Origin: Iris pallida
Lineage: Eukaryota; Streptophyta; Magnoliopsida; Asparagales; Iridaceae
Assembly (NCBI GenBank): GCA_029216955.1
Contig: JANAVB010016200.1
Location: 348,397 to 412,396 of the forward strand
Direction of reading: 5' to 3'
DNA length: 64,000 nucleotides
The notes beneath the pieces were generated by a model that ran no database searches, was not told the origin of the DNA, and worked only from the letters and a program-made list of their open reading frames with translations. The position numbers and the translations under genes are program-made. Below are positions 59,758 through 64,000 of this stretch, in pieces. Each line of letters opens with the position of its first letter. Within the stretch, counting starts at the first letter, position 1.

Positions 59758-62700
59758 TGTAACTCCACTTTCCCAATTTTTTAGAATTTTATAAGTTTTC
59801 AAATAATAGATTTTGTTCAAATCAGTAAATCGAATAATCATTCTCATTACTAGTGTTGGAGGAAAATTTCTAGTTTGTTGCAACCAATTAAAGTGGCTTC
59901 CATTTTTGAATCTCCTAACAACTTTTATAACTGATTTCTGATCAATTATGCAAATAGTGAAAGTTGGAGGGGTCATTCGCAGTTTCATAATTAAGTGGAG
60001 GGGCTTTTTTACAAAAGGCTCATTGTTTTTATATAACAGCAGAGAGAGAGTTGTAATTTTTTTCATTCCCAATTCATCTCCTCTCGATTTTTCCAAGACT
60101 TTTTCCAATTTCCTCAATCTAAGATGTAAACCTAACCCTAATTTTTCTGTGCCACCTGGCGATGGCGATGGTGGTGACTCCGGCGAGGTCATCCCCTCAA
60201 CACCGAGCTTCCAGCGGTGGCGTGACCTGTTCAAAACGATTAGAGGCGAAGTGACTGGATCTGGTCATCTCTCCGGCTGTGCACATCCGTTCTCGGCGAT
60301 CGAGTGTTTTCTTCTGGTGACGACGAGTGGCGGTCAGGTATAGTTCTTCTTCCTCCGGTGACCGATCAAACCCGATAAGTATCAATTAATGTTGAGTACT
60401 GATTTTGGCATGGGATTGATCGATTTACTCATCGATCCTCGATTGATTGTTCCTTTGTGGTGTTTCTGTAGTCATCGTTCAATGGTGTCTAATTGGAAGA
60501 GCTGAGTTCGTCGTTCCGATCTAGACAACTATGACGGGATGGATCAGAAGAGGGGACTGGTTAATTAGTTGGTGTAGCTAAGGATTGGTGATCGAATCTA
60601 ATTGTGAGTATCAAACCTTTGTGTTCTTGATTTCTTGCTATTCTTTGGAAGGAAATCCATACTTATCGATGCGTGGGTTCTTTTCTTTTTTGCGTATTGT
60701 ACATGTTCGATGAAATGCTATGTTGGGACCTCGATTCGTATTGGGACGTGGAGTGAGCTGCATCCGGTTAATCGGATCATGTCGGATACGATCTGTAGCT
60801 GAGCCGCTGACCAATACTTCTCATCTCAGGTATTGTTCTAACTGTTTCTGTGTTAATTTTAAGTGTATGTTATGAATTTGATTTAGAGTGGTATTTGCCC
60901 AGGATCGGTCATGTTGTGGTATGGTTTGTGTCGGCTATAGCCGTGTTCGTATTCAGGAAGATGGGTTGTGTCCAGGAGCAGTGTTCGAACCTTGTGTCGT
61001 GTTCGTGTGGACGTATCGTTTGGCTCGTGTCCAGCCAGTGGTTGTGTCCTGCTGCGCTCATTTTCAACTTGGCATGTGTGTTTTCAAAGAAGGGTCACGT
61101 GTAGAGGATTTTCGAGTTGAAGTGCATATTACTTATAGCCTATTGATTAAGATTTCTATTTGTTTTTCTACTTTGGATTGTATATATTCTTTCATTCAAT
61201 TATATAATTTGTGGTTTTGAGTTCTGGTTTTGACTTTGGGGTGTGGAATATGGGTTGGACAAGAAGGTTTAGCAGGATTTGATTTGGGCCTATTTGTTCT
61301 TCATGCTGCTAGGTTAGCAACTATTGATTCTTGTCTTAATATTTACTGAAGAATGGGGACTAGAGTTTGGAAGTAGCAACTGGGAAAAAAAATCAAACTA
61401 ATAAGGCTAACAAGAAGAGTCCTTTAGGTCTTAGCTCTGTTTGCATTGGATAACATAGGAATAATGTATAAATTTTCCTGTGTTGTGTATATTTGTTTTG
61501 GAATTGTATAATTCTGGGTGGTTGGTTGTATCCGATGGAGTACACTGATAATTGAATTCAAATTCTTGTTTGTGGCCTTCTATATTATGAATGGCATTGA
61601 GATTGATTAGCAATGCTGCTGAGACAGGAAGGGCTATAGGATTGAGTTGTGTTGAGTTGCTGTTAGTATGTTTCAGGCCAAGACTATTTTTGAGTTAAAT
61701 AAACCTGCTGATTCCAATCCTGGGTTGAATGAAAGTTGGGCTGGGCCAGTTGACATTTAACTTGGACATATTTTGTTGGTATGAGCCGCTGAGTTCGACT
61801 GTAGATTATGGGATTGACACTGGCAAGTAGCAGTGACAGGGATTGAGTTTTGCTCAAGTTTTCCATTTCAATTTTATATATTTATATAAAGTTTTCTGTA
61901 ATATTCTAAATGAGGTTGGGCTCTGATTTACCCTTTCTAAATTCCGAGTTTAAGTTGAATGCTGAAATAATCAGTAGTTAGATAAGCAGACTTGATAAAT
62001 CAATTAGTTGAATAATTAGCTAAATTTTGTTAATAATAAGGATTTATTACCTTGTTAAATATTATATGTAAATATAGTTAGACTAGGATGGTGATTAAGA
62101 AATTTTGGTAAGAAGATATTGTTTAAACCTTAACCAACTTGTAATCTATTAAAGCAAGTGGACATACAGCTTTACCACCCATTCTTGATCACCCTGAGCA
62201 AGGCAAGTATACTCCTCGGATTTGTCCATTTTCTCATGTCTTTTATATTCATTCTTGTATCTTCTGGTTGACACGATATATCACGAGATTGTCTTGTAAC
62301 ATGTTTCATTGAGTTTACTTGTGTCTGGGAGGGAAAATACTACAGATGTGTGATCAAACCTAAGTTACTATTCATGTGAATAGCTTAGGCCCCGCATCGT
62401 GCACGCTGGATCGAAGCTGTACCATTTCATGTTCCCTGAATCTATGCAAGCCGATCACCCACTCTGGATGTATTTCGATATATTGCACACTTCAGGATTC
62501 ATGTTGTATTTCATGTTCAGGACTCATTCATGTTCCCTGTATTTACTTTCAGTATTCATGTTCAGGTTTCATGTCTTGTTCTCATTTCTTACTTATATAT
62601 TTCATGTATTCATTTTTATACCATGATGTTCATGTTCATTTCTTTGGATATACTTAGCTCCGCTCCTGACTAGGATAAGTTGTAGGTATACTTGTAGGAC

Positions 62701-63036
62701 ATTGTTCTACATTATGGCCAGAGCCCAGTATCTTAGCTGAGCAGGATGGAGTCATGACTTAGCTTGAGGTTTTAGGTTTAGACTGTTTAGCTATTCCTCT
62801 AGATATTGTATGCTTAGAATTCACAGTGTATTCTTTTTTTTTGTCTCTAGTACTTTTATGATATTATGATCGGTGGATTATGGTGATCTTCTGGGAACGT
62901 TTTTAGATGCTGTGATATGCACATTTATGTTTATCTGGTCAGATTTCCCTAGCTTGGTACAGCTTACTTCGTCGTGTCTAACGACGAAGGCTGGGCGTGT
63001 CCGCTCCTGTCCGTTATTCGGAAGCGGGTCGTGATA
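59758..63036 (+). repeat. 3' LTR of element D
   Basis: Matches 48886-52176 with scattered substitutions and small indels. The end is GTGATA in place of GTGACA, a single C-to-T change. TATA box at 60027-60036. Confidence 0.9.
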
Positions 63037-63041
63037 GTATG
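63037..63041. repeat. Target site duplication of element D, right copy (GTATG)
   Basis: Exact match to 48881-48885. Confidence 0.9.
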
Positions 63042-63976
63042 GTCTGTAGTAATCATTTATTGCTGTTGATAACTGGTAGATCATATTATGATAGGGTATT
63101 TAAGCTATGGCATTGGCAAGCTAGTGACTGTGGTGCTCCAATACTAGTAGGTCTTAATAATAAAATTTACATGACTAAGATAATATTGTTTGAAACCAGT
63201 CTCGGGATGGGTGCGTACCATAGTCATGGTTAATGATTGTCCTTACCTTTGTCTAGTCATCTCATGCCTAAACTGTGGGCTTTGGTCGAGGAAAGGTTGG
63301 GTTAAGACTTAAGGGTTGCTAGTTAAAGCAAGCTTCAAGCAAATAATTAGAGGAGAACGTGTACTCAAGGCAAGGTTCTAGTCACCTGGCTGGCCGATGG
63401 TAGCTACACTTGTGTGTACAACTATCATAGCCATGGGAATACGTTGTATCTATCTACCAATTATGAGCTTTTGTCTTTCCAAATCCGTGAAAGACAAAAA
63501 CAATAAAGAGTTCAAGAATGATGTCACTGAATACAATTACGTGATTCAAAGGCGAATGTATAATTCAAGAGGAATTGTCAATGCAGTCGCGGATGAGATC
63601 CTAGAGACATCTACACCTCAATCCACATAGGTTAATCAGAGGGAGAGCGAACCGAGTGCACTAAGGTTGATCAGACCGTAATACATCGATTATTATTAGA
63701 CAATATGTTAGTAGGCATCCCCAATCACACATATCACTAATTTACATGACAAAACTAATCCTACCTATGAACAACACATGTTCTAACATGAACATAATAT
63801 TAATCATAAATAAACTTAGATTTTATTACACCTATAGATTCACAATAAACCCTTCGAACTTCTGAACATAAAAGTGTGGGATTGTGTTAATAAGAATTTG
63901 GCATTGGTTATAACAATAGTTGTGGTGTCTAGGCATGTGACTAGTTCTATACAGAATCTATCAAATCAGTGATAAA
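63042..63976. other. Continuation of the sequence interrupted by element D, nothing recognised
   Basis: It continues the interior left at 48885. One open stretch (63397-63630, 77 codons) has no motif I recognise. By position it may be interior of the minus-strand B element, whose 5' LTR would lie further right. Confidence 0.35.
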
Positions 63977-64000
63977 CACAACACACACACACCACACACA
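63977..64000. repeat. (CA)n microsatellite at the window edge
   Basis: Run of ACAC broken once by ACC and continuing to the window end. Confidence 0.8.

Larger units (their letters stand above)
48886..63036 (+). mobile_element. Element D: non-autonomous Ty3/gypsy element with a gag remnant
   Basis: The LTRs 48886-52176 (3291 bp) and 59758-63036 (3279 bp) are nearly identical over their length. The exact GTATG duplication, a primer-binding region at 52177 onward and a polypurine tract at 59744-59757 give plus orientation. The interior is 7.6 kb, of which 4 kb is solo LTR E. Of the rest only a damaged gag with zinc knuckles is recognisable, with no PR, RT or IN. It is therefore a large non-autonomous derivative depending on a relative's Pol. 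Confidence 0.9.

Noticed and set aside
63397..63630. Host gene exon at the right end of the window
   Set aside because: No recognisable domain or splice context; left as unassigned.

Overview
The window is plant nuclear DNA. It holds Ty3/gypsy LTR retrotransposons with a chromodomain-type integrase tail, plant L1-type LINEs carrying DUF4283, zf-RVT and (in one) RNase H domains, a foldback MITE, long (TA)n tracts, and the relic of a plant transposon-type gene. I cannot name the species. No intact host gene, rRNA, tRNA or CRISPR array was recognised. It looks like repeat-dense, probably heterochromatic, angiosperm DNA in which elements have repeatedly jumped into one another.

Layout, left to right. 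1-3466, 9275-10538, 13762-14693 and 34653-35869 are the background. Spliced together they look like one old locus with a broken minus-strand gene resembling CACTA (En/Spm)-associated plant genes, and a flank rich in the word CGCAT/ATGCG. Element A (3467-9274, minus) is a young non-autonomous LTR element: two 2626-bp LTRs around only 556 bp, with an exact 5-bp target duplication. A solo LTR of family B occupies 10539-13761, also with an exact duplication. Element C (14694-34652, minus) is a dead gag-pol chromovirus. Its 5' LTR was hit 12 bp from its end by a plus-strand solo LTR, F (22550-32537), and F was hit by a nearly full-length LINE (24670-30593), giving three levels of nesting with target duplications at each level.

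The right half starts with a C-like LTR end (35870-36427). It is cut by a B-like plus-strand LTR (36428-37092 and about 42883-43965), whose TA tract took up a MITE and two 5'-truncated LINE copies in opposite orientations. The second part of that LTR was entered by a minus-strand B element (3' LTR 43966-47028, interior onward). That element was in turn hit by element D (48886-63036, plus; two 3.28-kb LTRs, exact duplication GTATG). D keeps only a broken gag with zinc knuckles, and solo LTR E (52402-56379) sits just behind D's gag start. The interior probably belonging to the minus-strand B element resumes at 63042 and runs off the window.

No functional gene set works together here; the elements are mostly dead. 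What is notable is shared structure. Six LTR groups end in the same roughly 80-bp module. Several share a branch-point-plus-acceptor-like motif upstream of it. Putative leaders of unrelated elements carry telo-box words. One LINE family appears to both target and end in TA microsatellite.
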